A stretch of 64,000 bases of DNA from Acidovorax sp. NCPPB 4044 (GCF_028069655.1 NZ_JAMCOS010000001.1:1642001-1706000), one strand, 5' to 3'. Shown: positions 1-9,436, counted from the stretch's first letter. The notes: generated by a model from the letters alone, not told the origin. Program-made: numbers and translations.

Positions 1-276
1 ATCAACATCGCGCGCGGCGGCATCGTGGACGATGCGGCGCTGGCCCAGGCGCTGCGCGAGCGCCGCATCGCCGCCGCGGGCCTGGACGTGTTCGAGGGCG
101 AGCCCAGGGTGCACCCCGACCTGCTCACGGTGCCCAACGTGGTGCTCACGCCCCACATCGCGAGCGCCACCGTGCCGACCCGCCGGGCCATGGCCCATCT
201 TGCAGCCGACAACCTGATCGCCTTCTTCGGCGGCCGGGGCCCGCTCACACCGGTGAACACGCCCCGCCCGCGCTGA
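1..276 (+). CDS. D-isomer-specific 2-hydroxyacid dehydrogenase, C-terminal part (5' end outside window)
   Basis: Only the last 91 codons are inside the window, in frame from base 1. They carry family landmarks of the NAD(P)-dependent 2-hydroxyacid dehydrogenases: the N-ARGG-D segment that closes the nucleotide-binding domain, the DVFEGEP loop with the catalytic Glu, and LTPHIAS with the catalytic His. The family reduces 2-oxoacids such as glyoxylate or hydroxypyruvate in the cytoplasm. The GhrB/gluconate-reductase branch looks closest, but the substrate cannot be settled from this fragment. The gene ends at a TGA, 54 bases before the first copy of a dispersed repeat. Confidence 0.9.
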   Translation: MNIARGGIVDDAALAQALRERRIAAAGLDVFEGEPRVHPDLLTVPNVVLTPHIASATVPTRRAMAHLAADNLIAFFGGRGPLTPVNTPRPR

Positions 277-329
277 AGAGGGCCCCGCCCCGCGGCGGAG
301 GGCCCGGAGTGCGGTTTCAAGCCGGCAGG

Positions 330-376
330 CTCCATGCCGCCGGATTCATTCAATAGTTTGCTATTAATTTGATAGT
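330..376 (+). repeat. Dispersed intergenic repeat, copy 1
   Basis: Starts with CCATGCCGCCGGATTCATT (332-350), followed by CAATAGTTTGCTATTA and an inverted repeat CTAT-N7-ATAG. Copies 2 to 4 lie at 13284, 29449 and 40423. This copy sits 54 bases after the dehydrogenase stop and ends about 20 bases before the rmuC start codon. Confidence 0.8.
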
Positions 377-396
377 GATGGAGTTGGCCGAGCCCC

Positions 397-1821
397 ATGT
401 CGTTTGAAATGCTGGCCGTATTCGCGATGCTCGCGCTGATCGCCGTGCTCCTGGCCGTGCTGCTGCTGCGCAGCCCGCGGCCGGAGTTGCCTCCCGAGTG
501 GGCCATGCGCCTGCAGCGCCTGGAGCAGGTGGCGCAGGCCACCCAGCTGGCCGTGGCCAAGAACGACGGTGCGCTGGACGGCATGGCGCAGCAGCTGCGC
601 GGATTCACCCATGCCACGCAGAGCCACTTCGAGGCGCAGCGCGGGGCCGTGGACGAACGGCTCGCGCAGGCCGTGCACGATGCGCGTGCGGGCCGCGCGG
701 AACTGCGCGAGGGCTTCGACGCCTTCGAGGCCAAGCTGGCGCAGCGCCTCGCGCAGGCCCAGGCCGATGCCGCGGTGGCGCGCCGCGAGCTGAACGAGGC
801 GCTGGGCACCTTCCGCGCCGAGCTGGCGCAGACCTCCGAGACGCTGCGCGGCACGCTGCACGAACGCCTATCGGCCATCCAGGCGGACAACGCCGCGCGG
901 CTGGAGGAGATGCGCCGCACCGTCGATGAAAAGCTGCACGCCACGCTGGAGCAGCGCCTGGGCGAGTCGTTCAAGCTCGTGAGCGACCGGCTGGAGCAGG
1001 TGCACCGCGGCCTGGGCGAGATGCAGACGCTCGCCGGCAGCGTGGGCGACCTCAAGCGCGTGATGACCAACGTGAAGACGCGCGGCACCTGGGGCGAACT
1101 GCAGCTGGGTGCCATCATCGACAACGTGCTGGCGCCGGACCAGTACGCGCGCAACGTCAAGACCGTGCCGGGCAGCGACGAGCTGGTGGAGTTCGCCATC
1201 CGCCTGCCGGGCCGCGGCCAGGAAGAGCCGGTGTGGCTGCCCATCGACGCGAAGTTCCCGGTGGAGTCGTACCAGCGGCTGCTCGATGCGCACGACGCGG
1301 CCGACAAGCTCGCCGTCCAGGCGGCCGGCAACGCGCTGGAGGCCGCCATCCGGCTGGAGGCCCGAAAGATCTCCTCCAAGTACGTCTCGCCGCCGCACAC
1401 CACCGACTTCGCGGTGCTCTACCTGCCCACCGAGGGGCTCTTCGCCGAGGTGATCCGCCGGCCGGGCCTGGTGGAGGCGCTGCAGGGCGAATGCCGCGTG
1501 ATGGTCACCGGCCCCGCCAACCTCGCGGCCATGCTGAGCAGCCTGCAGATGGGTTTCAAGACGCTGGCGATCGAGAAGCGCTCCTCCGAGGTGTGGGGGC
1601 TGCTGGGTGCCGTGAAGACCGAGTTCGCCAAGTTCGGCGAGGTGGTGGAGGCCACGCGCAAGTCCATCGATGCCGCGGCCAAGCGCTTCGACGAGGTGGG
1701 CGTGCGCACGCGCGCGATCCAGCGGCGGCTGCGCGACGTGCAGGATCTGCCGGCGCCGCAGGCCGCCGCGGCACCGGCGCTCGGCGCGGCGGGCGCGGCC
1801 TCGGAAGAGGAGGCCGCCTGA
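397..1821 (+). CDS. rmuC: DNA recombination protein RmuC
   Basis: A 474-residue RmuC-family protein. The family limits inversions at short inverted repeats and has a predicted nuclease-like fold. The N-terminus (about residues 4-26) is a single membrane segment, followed by a long Ala/Glu/Arg-rich coiled coil (about 35-215) and the RmuC domain with its signature RGTWGE at 229-234. The tail after about 450 is Ala-rich and low in complexity. Length agrees with the family (about 450-500). The stop codon is separated by one base from the start of the MFS gene, so the two are probably cotranscribed. Confidence 0.93.
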   Translation: MSFEMLAVFAMLALIAVLLAVLLLRSPRPELPPEWAMRLQRLEQVAQATQLAVAKNDGALDGMAQQLRGFTHATQSHFEAQRGAVDERLAQAVHDARAGRAELREGFDAFEAKLAQRLAQAQADAAVARRELNEALGTFRAELAQTSETLRGTLHERLSAIQADNAARLEEMRRTVDEKLHATLEQRLGESFKLVSDRLEQVHRGLGEMQTLAGSVGDLKRVMTNVKTRGTWGELQLGAIIDNVLAPDQYARNVKTVPGSDELVEFAIRLPGRGQEEPVWLPIDAKFPVESYQRLLDAHDAADKLAVQAAGNALEAAIRLEARKISSKYVSPPHTTDFAVLYLPTEGLFAEVIRRPGLVEALQGECRVMVTGPANLAAMLSSLQMGFKTLAIEKRSSEVWGLLGAVKTEFAKFGEVVEATRKSIDAAAKRFDEVGVRTRAIQRRLRDVQDLPAPQAAAAPALGAAGAASEEEAA

Positions 1822-1822
1822 G

Positions 1823-3022
1823 ATGGACATGGCCCTCGCACGGCTCATCGCCGGCCAGATCTGCATCCATGCCTGCATGACCGGCATGCGGCTGGCGGCG
1901 CCGCTGCTGGCGCTGCGCGAGGGCTACAGCGCGGCGGCGGTCGGCATCCTGCTGGCGCTGTTCGCGCTCACCCAGGTGTTCCTCGCGCTGCCTGCCGGCC
2001 GCTATGCCGACCGCCACGGCCTGAAGCGGCCCGTGGGCTGGTCGGTGCTGCTGGCCTGCGCGGGCGCTGCCGCGGCCGTGGCGTGGCCGGTGTTTCCGGT
2101 GCTCTGCCTGGCGGCGCTCATGACGGGCGGTGCCACGGGCGCGGCCATGATCGCGCTGCAGCGCCACGTGGGCCGCGCGGCGCACGACTCCACCCAGTTG
2201 CGCCGCGTGTTCAGCTGGCTGGCCATCGGGCCCGCCGTCTCCAACTTCGTGGGCCCGTTCTTCGCGGGCCTGCTGATCGACCATGCGGGCCCCGCGCCCG
2301 GCAGCACCGAGGGCTACCGCGCCGCGTTCGCGCTGATGGCGCTGCTGCCCGTGGCCACCTGGTTCTGGGTGCGCGCCACGGTGGAACTGCCCCCCGTGAT
2401 CGCCGCCGAGGGCGGGCCCCGGCGGCGCGCCTGGGACCTGCTGGGCGACCCGGGGTTCCGCCGGCTGCTGGTCGTGAACTGGCTGCTCTCGTCCTGCTGG
2501 GACGTGCATACCTTCGTGGTGCCGCTGCTGGGTCACGAGCGGGGGCTCTCCGCATCGGTGATCGGCTCCATCCTCGGGGCCTTCGCCATCGCGGCGGCGG
2601 CGATCCGCGTGCTGATGCCCATCGTGGCCGCGCACCTCCAGGAGTCGGTGGTGGTGGTGTGGGCGATGCTGGCCACCGCCGTGCTGTTCGCGGTCTATCC
2701 GCTGCTGCCCTCGGCCTGGGCGCTGGGCGCCTGCTCGGTGCTGCTGGGCTTCGCGCTCGGCTCCGTGCAGCCCATGATCATGAGCATGCTGCACCAGATG
2801 ACCCCGCACCACCGCCACGGCGAGGCATTGGGCCTGCGGCTCATGGCGATCAACGCATCGAGCGTGGCGATGCCCGTGCTGTTCGGATCGGCCGGGGCGC
2901 TGATCGGCGTGGCGGGGCTGTTCTGGGTGGTGGGGGGCATCGTCGGGATCGGATCGCGGTCGGCACGGAAGCTGGGAGCCGCGGGCGCTCCCCAGGCCAC
3001 CGCGCCCGGACCGCACCCGTGA
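1823..3022 (+). CDS. MFS transporter
   Basis: 399 residues with about twelve hydrophobic segments and the major-facilitator motif A after the second segment (GRYADRHG at 59-66), so an inner-membrane secondary transporter. The ATG at 1823 was chosen because it lies one base after the rmuC TGA and opens directly into the first membrane segment. The substrate is unknown. Spacing suggests translational coupling with rmuC, but I see no functional link. The end of the gene faces the converging LOG-family gene across 75 bases that hold nothing recognisable. Confidence 0.88.
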   Translation: MDMALARLIAGQICIHACMTGMRLAAPLLALREGYSAAAVGILLALFALTQVFLALPAGRYADRHGLKRPVGWSVLLACAGAAAAVAWPVFPVLCLAALMTGGATGAAMIALQRHVGRAAHDSTQLRRVFSWLAIGPAVSNFVGPFFAGLLIDHAGPAPGSTEGYRAAFALMALLPVATWFWVRATVELPPVIAAEGGPRRRAWDLLGDPGFRRLLVVNWLLSSCWDVHTFVVPLLGHERGLSASVIGSILGAFAIAAAAIRVLMPIVAAHLQESVVVVWAMLATAVLFAVYPLLPSAWALGACSVLLGFALGSVQPMIMSMLHQMTPHHRHGEALGLRLMAINASSVAMPVLFGSAGALIGVAGLFWVVGGIVGIGSRSARKLGAAGAPQATAPGPHP

Positions 3023-3097
3023 AGCGCGTGCCCGCACACCGCTCTTGAGAACGGCCTGCGCCCGGCAGTGCGAATGCTGCGGCCTCCCAGGGTGGCT

Positions 3098-3961
3098 TCA
3101 CAGCTTGTAGAACGCCTTGATGAAGCCCCACGCCTCCTCAGGATCGTCCGTGTAGCGGAACAGGTTCAGGTCGGCGGCCGAGATGGTGCCTTCCTCCACC
3201 AGGGCCTCGAAGTTGACGAGCTTCTTCCAGAACTCGGTGCCGAAGAGCACGATCGGCACGGGCTTGGCCTTGCCGGTCTGCACCAGCGTGAGCACTTCGA
3301 ACAGCTCGTCGAGCGTGCCGAATCCGCCGGGGAAGGCGACGAGCGCCTTGGCGCGCATCATGAAGTGCATCTTGCGCAGCGCGAAGTAGTGGAACTTGTA
3401 CGACAGCGAGGGCGAGATGTAGCGGTTGCCGCTCTGCTCGTGCGGCAGCGCGATGTTCAGGCCCACGTTGAGTGCGCCCACTTCGTGTGCGCCGCGGTTG
3501 GCGGCTTCCATGATGCCGGGGCCGCCGCCGGTGCAGATGTAGATGCGCTCGGCGGGCGGGCGCTGCTCGCTGTATTCGGCCACCACGCGCGCGAAGCGGC
3601 GTGCAAGGTCGTAGTAGCCGGCGTTGCGCACGGCGAGCCGTGCACGGGCGATGCGGTCGGCGTCGCCGCTGGCCTCGGCATCGGTCAGCTGCTGCGCGGC
3701 GTCCTCGGGGGCCAGGAAACGGGCGCTGCCGTAGACCACCACGGTGTTCTCGATGCCCTGCGCGGTCTGGCCGAGGTCGGGCTTGAGCATCTCCAGCTGG
3801 AAGCGGATGCCGCGCGTCTCGCGGCGCAGCATGAATTCGGGGTCGGCGAAAGCGAGCCGGTAGGCGTCCGCGTGCAGCGGGTTGCCGCTCACGGCGTGGT
3901 TGTGGAGTTCGGCCCAGGCATTGGCCAGGCGGCTGTCGTTGAGGTCGGTGTTGGATTCCAT
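3098..3961 (-). CDS. LOG-family protein (cytokinin riboside 5'-monophosphate phosphoribohydrolase-like)
   Basis: 287 residues with the LOG/TIGR00730 fold, often misannotated as lysine decarboxylase. Both signature blocks are present: GGGPGIMEAANRG at 145-157, and R203 followed by PGGFGTLDE at 211-219. In characterised members the Arg and final Glu are needed for hydrolysis of nucleoside 5'-monophosphates to base and ribose 5-phosphate. An extra 70 residues at the N-terminus put this in the longer bacterial subgroup, whose physiological substrate is less clear. It lies 73 bases downstream of crcB on the same strand. Confidence 0.88.
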   Translation of the reverse strand: MESNTDLNDSRLANAWAELHNHAVSGNPLHADAYRLAFADPEFMLRRETRGIRFQLEMLKPDLGQTAQGIENTVVVYGSARFLAPEDAAQQLTDAEASGDADRIARARLAVRNAGYYDLARRFARVVAEYSEQRPPAERIYICTGGGPGIMEAANRGAHEVGALNVGLNIALPHEQSGNRYISPSLSYKFHYFALRKMHFMMRAKALVAFPGGFGTLDELFEVLTLVQTGKAKPVPIVLFGTEFWKKLVNFEALVEEGTISAADLNLFRYTDDPEEAWGFIKAFYKL

Positions 3962-4034
3962 GGAGCGATGGTGCGGTACGAAGATGGCGCGGCCGTGGCA
4001 GCGCGAAAGAAAAAGGGAAGGGGCAGGGTACCCA

Positions 4035-4415
4035 TCAGCGGGCCATCCACCACAGTGCGGTGCGCATGCCCGCCCAGGTGAGCGCGAGCGACCCGCCCAG
4101 GTGCAGTCCGATGGTGGCGAACGCGAGGCCGAACCGCTGCTGCATGAGCATGGTGACCACCTCGCCCGAGAAGCTCGAGAAGGTGGTGAGCGTGCCCAGG
4201 AAGCCGGTGATGATCAGCAGGCGCCAGGCCGGATCGATGTCCGGGCGGCTCGTGAAGACCGCGAGCGCGATGCCGATGCAGTAGCCGCCGATGAGGTTGA
4301 CGGCCAGGGTGCCCCAGGGGAGCACCCCGCCCGGATTGAGCCAGAGCGCGAAACCCCAGCGCATCAGGGCGCCCACGCAGGCGGCCAGGCAGATGACGGT
4401 GATGTGCAGCCACAT
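4035..4415 (-). CDS. crcB: Fluoride ion exporter CrcB/Fluc
   Basis: 126 residues with four predicted membrane helices, the normal size for CrcB/Fluc, which forms dual-topology dimers that export fluoride. Conserved pieces are present: GALMRW near the start, WGTLAVNLIGG in helix 2 with the pore-lining Asn, and GFLGTLTTFSSFS in helix 3 with its Phe/Ser pore track. Only 34 bases separate it from the dctM gene upstream on the same strand, too few for a fluoride riboswitch, so it may be read from the TRAP operon promoter. Confidence 0.93.
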   Translation of the reverse strand: MWLHITVICLAACVGALMRWGFALWLNPGGVLPWGTLAVNLIGGYCIGIALAVFTSRPDIDPAWRLLIITGFLGTLTTFSSFSGEVVTMLMQQRFGLAFATIGLHLGGSLALTWAGMRTALWWMAR

Positions 4416-4449
4416 GCCCTGAGTATCTCAGGACACGCGGCCGTGTCTT

Positions 4450-5766
4450 TCAGCCGCCTCCGTCCTTGCCCATCACGAGGTCCGGCAGCACCGTGACGAT
4501 CTGCGGGAACACGGTGATCAGCGCGATGCACGCCACGAGGCACACGAAGAACGGGATGGCGGCACGCGCAATGGTGTTGCTGTCCTTGCCCGTCATGTTC
4601 TGCAGCACGAAGAGGTTGAAGCCCACAGGCGGCGTCACCTCGGCGATCTCCACCAGTAGCACGATGAAGATGCCGAACCACACCAGGTCGAAGCCCGCCT
4701 TCTGGATCATCGGCAGCACCACCGCGCTGGTGAGCACGATCATGCTGATGCCGTCCAGCGCCGTGCCCAGCACGAGGTAGACCAGCGTGAGCACGCCGAT
4801 CAGCGCGTAGGGAGGCAGGTGCATCGCGTCCACCCACTCGGCCAGCTCGCGCGGGATCCCCGTGAAGGCCATGGTCTTGGTGAGGAAGGCCGCGCCCGCG
4901 AGGATGAACATGATCATGCAGCTCGTGCGGGTGGCGCCCATCAGCCCTTCGGAGAAGTTCTTCCAGGTGAGCGAGCGGCTCCAGAGCGCGAGGCCCAGCG
5001 AGCCCACCACGCCGAAGGCCGCGCATTCGGTGGCCGTGGCATAGCCCGCCACCAGCACCCAGACGATGAACACGATCAGCACCGTGACGGGGATGAGCTG
5101 CCCGGAGCGGCGGATCTTCTCGCGCAGCGTGGTGGGCGCGTCGGCCGGCGGCACGCGGTCGGGGTGGCGCAGGCTCCACCAGCCGATGTAGCCCGAGAAC
5201 AGCAGCATCAGCAGCAGCCCGGGCAGGAAGCCGGCCAGGAAGATGCGGATGATCGAGGCATCCGCCGCCACCGCGTACACCACCATGGTGATGGAGGGCG
5301 GGATCAGGATGCCCAGCGTGCCCGCCGTGGCGAGCGACCCGAGCGCGAGCCGCTCGTCGTAGCCGCGCCGCAGCAGCTCGGGCAGGGCCACCTTGCTGAT
5401 CGTGGCGCAGGTGGCGGCCGACGAGCCCGACACCGAGCCGAAGATGCCGCAGCCCAGGATCGTGGTGTGCATGAGCCGGCCCGGCACGCGGTTGAGCCAC
5501 GGCCGCAGGCCTTCGAACATCTCCTCGCTGAGCCGTGTGCGGAACAGGATCTCGCCCATCCAGATGAAGAGCGGCAGCGCGGCCAGCTCCCAGCTCGCGT
5601 TGCTCTCCCAGAAGGCAGAGAACAGGTTCTTGCCGGGCTGCGTGTTCGTGAAGAACGCCTGGCCCACCCAGCCGCAGATGGCGAGCGTCATCGCGATCCA
5701 GACGCCGCCCGCGAGCAGCACGATCATCAGGAGCAGCAGGATGCCGCCCACCAGCAGGATGTCCAT
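4450..5766 (-). CDS. dctM: TRAP transporter large permease (DctM)
   Basis: 438 residues and about twelve membrane segments, typical for the channel-forming DctM subunit of tripartite ATP-independent periplasmic transporters. It moves a carboxylate-type substrate with Na+ after delivery by the DctP binding protein. Family features include the Gly/Ser/Ala-rich stretch FGSVSGSSAATCA and LGILIPPSI. The start chosen (MDILLVGG) opens directly with the first membrane segment; the open frame extends upstream but overlaps dctQ. It is last of three genes in the order P, Q, M. A 97-base spacer separates it from dctQ. Confidence 0.92.
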   Translation of the reverse strand: MDILLVGGILLLLMIVLLAGGVWIAMTLAICGWVGQAFFTNTQPGKNLFSAFWESNASWELAALPLFIWMGEILFRTRLSEEMFEGLRPWLNRVPGRLMHTTILGCGIFGSVSGSSAATCATISKVALPELLRRGYDERLALGSLATAGTLGILIPPSITMVVYAVAADASIIRIFLAGFLPGLLLMLLFSGYIGWWSLRHPDRVPPADAPTTLREKIRRSGQLIPVTVLIVFIVWVLVAGYATATECAAFGVVGSLGLALWSRSLTWKNFSEGLMGATRTSCMIMFILAGAAFLTKTMAFTGIPRELAEWVDAMHLPPYALIGVLTLVYLVLGTALDGISMIVLTSAVVLPMIQKAGFDLVWFGIFIVLLVEIAEVTPPVGFNLFVLQNMTGKDSNTIARAAIPFFVCLVACIALITVFPQIVTVLPDLVMGKDGGG

Positions 5767-5863
5767 GGCACAGGTCTTTCTGCCGTGCGCGCGGCGCCGG
5801 CGGGATGGTTCGTAGAGCGGGAGGGACGATGGGGCGGGCGTGGGCGGCGGGGCCGCCAGGCCC

Positions 5864-6397
5864 TCAGATGTCGGCGGAGAAATCCCCGCGGGCGTGGCGC
5901 TCGTCCACCGCGCGCACGAAGGTGGGCTTGGCGCCGCGCAGCACGATGAGCAGCTCGTCCACCACGGCCACCAGCAGCAGCACGGAGCCGAGCGCGAAGC
6001 TGAGCTGCGGGATCCACATCGGCAGCGGCAGCAGGCCCTGGGCCACGTCGTTGAACTCCCAGCTCTCGTAGGTGAAGAGGCAGGCGGACCATGCGAGGTA
6101 GGCCGTGGCCACCGTGCCGATGGCGAGCGCGGCCAGCTCGAACGCGTGGCGCGTGCGCGGCGGCAGCTTCTCCAGCAGCAGCGTGACGCGCACGAAATCG
6201 CCGTGCTTGAAGGCATGGGCCATCGCGAAGAACGCGGCGGCGGCGCAGAACCAGGCCACCACGTCGTTGAGCGCGCCGGTGCGCACGCCCATCTCGCGCA
6301 GCACGCTCTGCGCGACCATGAGCACGCAGATCAGCGCGACGAAGGTGGCGCCGAGCGCGCCCGCCGCGAAGTAGAGCCGGTCGAGAAAGCGCCGCAT
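5864..6397 (-). CDS. dctQ: TRAP transporter small permease (DctQ)
   Basis: 177 residues with four predicted membrane segments, as expected for the DctQ subunit that stabilises DctM in the inner membrane. The conserved central region with Trp-rich motif (VVAWFCAAAAFFAMAHAF) and the following HGDFVRV segment match the family. The start codon lies 7 bases after the dctP stop codon, indicating one transcript. Confidence 0.9.
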   Translation of the reverse strand: MRRFLDRLYFAAGALGATFVALICVLMVAQSVLREMGVRTGALNDVVAWFCAAAAFFAMAHAFKHGDFVRVTLLLEKLPPRTRHAFELAALAIGTVATAYLAWSACLFTYESWEFNDVAQGLLPLPMWIPQLSFALGSVLLLVAVVDELLIVLRGAKPTFVRAVDERHARGDFSADI

Positions 6398-6404
6398 GCG
6401 GGGC

Positions 6405-7403
6405 TCACTTGGCGGCGGCCGGCACGGACTTGCGGTAGGCCGCGATGATGGCCTCGCCGTCCGGGCCCGCCTTCTTGAGCCAGTCGGCCAGCATCACGTC
6501 GCCCACCTGCCGCAGGTCGGCCGTGAGCTTGGCCGGCGGGGGCAGGATCTTCATGCCCTTGTCGGTGAGGGCTTTCTTGTACCAGTCGTTCTTCTCGGCG
6601 CTCAGCTTCCAGCCGCGGTCTTCGGCATCGGCCGCGGCCTTCAGCAGCGCGTCCTGCACGGGCTTGTCGAGCGCGTCGAAGGCCTTGCGGCTCACGATGA
6701 CGGCGTTCTTGGGCAGCCAGGCCTGGGTGTCGTAGAAGTACTTGATGCTCTCGTAGAGCTTGCTGTCGTAGCCGGTGGAGCCCGAGGTCATCATCGATTC
6801 CACGGCGCCCGTGGCCATGGCCTGGGACAGCTCGGCGGCCTGGATGGTCACGGGCTGCGCGCCGATGAGTTCGGCGATCTTGGCGGTGGCCGGGCTGTAG
6901 GCGCGCCACTTGATGCCGCGCAGGTCGGCCACCGAGGCGATCTCCTTCTTGGTGTAGATGCCCTGCGGCGGCCACGCCACGGTGTAGAGCAGGCGCAGGC
7001 CCTGCGCGCCCAGCAGCCGCTCGAGCACGGGCTTCTGCGCTTCGTACAGGCGCCGGGAGTCGGCATAGGAGGTGGCCAGGAAGGGGATGCCGTCCACGCC
7101 GTACACCGGGTTCTCGTTCTCGAAATTGGGCAGCAGGATCTCGCCTGCCGGAGCCTGCCCGCCCTGCACGGCGCGCTTGATCTCGTTGGCCTTGAAGAGC
7201 GAGGCATTGGCGTGCACCGTGATGCGCAGCTTGCCGCCGGTGGCCGATTCGACCTCTTTGGCGAACTGCGCGAGGTTCTCGGTGTGGAAGTTGGTCGCCG
7301 GATACGCGGCCGCGAGGTCCCAGCGGGCCTGCGCGAAGGCGGACGTTGCGGACAGCGCGCCGGCCAGGGCCAGGGCAAGGAGGGGAACGGCTCTACGCTT
7401 CAT
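6405..7403 (-). CDS. dctP: TRAP transporter periplasmic substrate-binding protein (DctP)
   Basis: 332 residues, with a Sec signal peptide (MKRRAVPLLALALAGALS, likely cleavage after AFA near residue 24). The mature part has the DctP fold, including WRAYSP with the conserved Arg that binds the ligand carboxylate and the following QPVTIQAAELSQAM. The ATG at 7403 is preferred because it begins the signal peptide; the upstream extension of the frame has the composition of a shadow frame. As first gene of the TRAP operon it probably has its promoter in the 212-base spacer before the M14 gene. The ligand cannot be deduced. Confidence 0.92.
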   Translation of the reverse strand: MKRRAVPLLALALAGALSATSAFAQARWDLAAAYPATNFHTENLAQFAKEVESATGGKLRITVHANASLFKANEIKRAVQGGQAPAGEILLPNFENENPVYGVDGIPFLATSYADSRRLYEAQKPVLERLLGAQGLRLLYTVAWPPQGIYTKKEIASVADLRGIKWRAYSPATAKIAELIGAQPVTIQAAELSQAMATGAVESMMTSGSTGYDSKLYESIKYFYDTQAWLPKNAVIVSRKAFDALDKPVQDALLKAAADAEDRGWKLSAEKNDWYKKALTDKGMKILPPPAKLTADLRQVGDVMLADWLKKAGPDGEAIIAAYRKSVPAAAK

Positions 7404-7615
7404 CGTGTGCTCCGGAGAAGTGGAATCGACCAGAAGGGGCAGGGCAGGCCGGCGCCGTGCGAACGCCGACACGTCCCACGAGGGGCGCATCGAATGTACG
7501 CGCGGTGCCGGGGCAGGGACCCTCGGGTGCGACCCGGATGCCCCCAATGCCGTGCATGCGCTATGCACATCCCGTGCCAGAGCCGGTCGTGCCACTGTGC
7601 ACGGATCCGGCGCGG

Positions 7616-9436
7616 TCACGGCGCTCCGGCCGGGCCGTGCTCCGCCACGATGTCCTGCCAGGCACGCACGGCCGCCAGCACGGCCGCGCACTGCGCGGTG
7701 TGGGCGAACCGGAAATCGTCGCCGTCCACGGTCTCGTCGGGGAATTCGGTGATGAGCGTCACGGGCGCTCCGCGCGGCACTTCCGACTGCGTGCAGGCCG
7801 TGCCGTGCAGCACTTCGAAGGGCATCGGACCGGCGTGCCGTTCGTAGAGGGCGATCTGGCGCGCATTGAAATCGACCAGGCCCGGCACTTCCTGCAGCGC
7901 GGCGGCCACGCGCTCGAGCAGCGCGCGGCCCTGCGCCTCCCAGCCCGCGTGGTAGCGCAGGATCAGGAAGAAGCCCTTGGGAATGGTCCATTGGCCGAAC
8001 CCGCGCGGCACGTAGCCCGTGAGCGGCCGCGTCCATTCGTGCGCGGGGTAGCCGTGCAGGTTGACGTGCAGTTGCGCGCCGGAGAGGGCCAGCGCCTGCT
8101 CGCGGGCCTCGCGCTCGTAGGGCCGGCCGCCTTCGCGGTACTCCACGTCGTCGCCCAGGGCCGTGTAGCGTGCCGCGTGCTGCATGTGGCGCGGGTGGTG
8201 CGCGCCCAGCTCGCGGTGCAGCGCGTAGCCGTCGGGGTTCTCCAGCGGCAGCAGCGCGATGTGCGCGCCGGGCTGCGCGGCCAGGGCCTGGGCTGCGCGC
8301 AGGGCGCCCACCACGCCCGAGGTCTCGTTGGCGTGCTGGCCGCCGCTCACGAACACCGGCGCCGCGGTGCCGCGCAGGTAGCGGCCCCACACCGCGCGGC
8401 CCTGGCGGGATTGCGCGCCGAACGGCTCACTGCCCCACTGCTGCAGTTCGCGGGCGATGCGCGAGGGCGGCGGCGCCTTGCCCATGGCTTCGAGCGGCAG
8501 CTCCGCTTCCGTATCGGCCCAGGCGGCGGCATCCTGCGCGGCGGTGTCGAAGGGACGCATGGCGACGCGCACGCGCGGCGGCGCGCCGGCCGCGGCGGGG
8601 CGGACATCGGGCACGAGCTGGCCCGGCTGCAGGCGCCGATCGCCCGGCGGGCGGCCGGAGTGGCGCTGGAAGAATTCGAGCAGCCCGAAGTAGAAGTCCT
8701 CGTGCAGGGCCTCGAAGGTACTGATGCATTCGCCCGGCACATCCAGCGGCACTTCGTAGCCGGGCAGGTCCACGCGCAGGTCGAGCCGGTCGAAGTACGG
8801 CTCCTGCCGCGGCCACGGATGCGCCTGCACGGCCTCCATGGCGCGCCAGAAGAGGCGCTCGAATTCGGTGTCCTGCGCGGCGTCGAGCAGGTCGGCCGCG
8901 CCGGCCGAACTGCCCGCGCGCAGCCAGCCCGTGGGCGAGAGCTGGGGGGTGTCCAGCACGTCGGGCCGCACCTGGTTGGGGGCGAACACGCGGTGCACCT
9001 GCTGCGTGCCGTCCGCGCAGGAGAGCGCCACTTCGTAGTGCAAATCGCTCCCGCCGGCATCGAACGACAGTTCGCAGCCCGGCAGCAGCGCGGCGAGCGG
9101 GTAGGCCTCCAGCAGGAAGCGCTGGGGCCCCGCACCGGGGTGGACCGGGTAGCGCACCTGCACCGAGACGGGGCGCCCGCCGCCGGGGCCGGCGGGCAGC
9201 TCTTCCAGGAACCAGTGCACGAGCGGCTTGTAGGCGCTGCGCAGCCGCGCGTGCACGCCGGCCGCGGCCAGGCGCTGCTCGGCCGCGCGGCGCTCGGCCG
9301 GGCCTTCGAAGAGCCAGCCCTCCACGAATCGGCCCTGCCAGCCGGGCTGGGTGAAGCGGTCGATCCAGGCATCGAGCGTGCGGGGTTCGGTGGCGTCGAG
9401 CAGGACGGTGGAGTCGGGCGGGGCGGAAGAGGTCAT
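7616..9436 (-). CDS. M14-family zinc carboxypeptidase
   Basis: 606 residues. The C-terminal part (about 340-606) carries M14 metallocarboxypeptidase landmarks: HANE at 368-371, matching the family HxxE zinc pair, then HVNLHG with the third zinc ligand at H447 or H451, and a late ITEFPDE segment that could hold the catalytic Glu. The first 340 residues do not match a domain I recognise and contain no signal peptide, so the enzyme is probably cytoplasmic. The start MTSSAPP was chosen over an upstream ATG because composition changes there. It is transcribed away from the 5-oxoprolinase gene across a 160-base spacer. That suggests peptide or pyroglutamyl-compound breakdown (inference). Confidence 0.8.
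   Translation of the reverse strand: MTSSAPPDSTVLLDATEPRTLDAWIDRFTQPGWQGRFVEGWLFEGPAERRAAEQRLAAAGVHARLRSAYKPLVHWFLEELPAGPGGGRPVSVQVRYPVHPGAGPQRFLLEAYPLAALLPGCELSFDAGGSDLHYEVALSCADGTQQVHRVFAPNQVRPDVLDTPQLSPTGWLRAGSSAGAADLLDAAQDTEFERLFWRAMEAVQAHPWPRQEPYFDRLDLRVDLPGYEVPLDVPGECISTFEALHEDFYFGLLEFFQRHSGRPPGDRRLQPGQLVPDVRPAAAGAPPRVRVAMRPFDTAAQDAAAWADTEAELPLEAMGKAPPPSRIARELQQWGSEPFGAQSRQGRAVWGRYLRGTAAPVFVSGGQHANETSGVVGALRAAQALAAQPGAHIALLPLENPDGYALHRELGAHHPRHMQHAARYTALGDDVEYREGGRPYEREAREQALALSGAQLHVNLHGYPAHEWTRPLTGYVPRGFGQWTIPKGFFLILRYHAGWEAQGRALLERVAAALQEVPGLVDFNARQIALYERHAGPMPFEVLHGTACTQSEVPRGAPVTLITEFPDETVDGDDFRFAHTAQCAAVLAAVRAWQDIVAEHGPAGAP

Noticed and set aside
4416..4449. Possible fluoride riboswitch before crcB
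   Set aside because: Only 34 bases separate dctM and crcB, too short for the aptamer, and no matching fold is seen.
5727..6092. Small minus-strand gene of about 120 codons between dctQ and dctM
   Set aside because: Arg/Pro-rich shadow of dctQ in another frame; no membrane segment or ribosome site.
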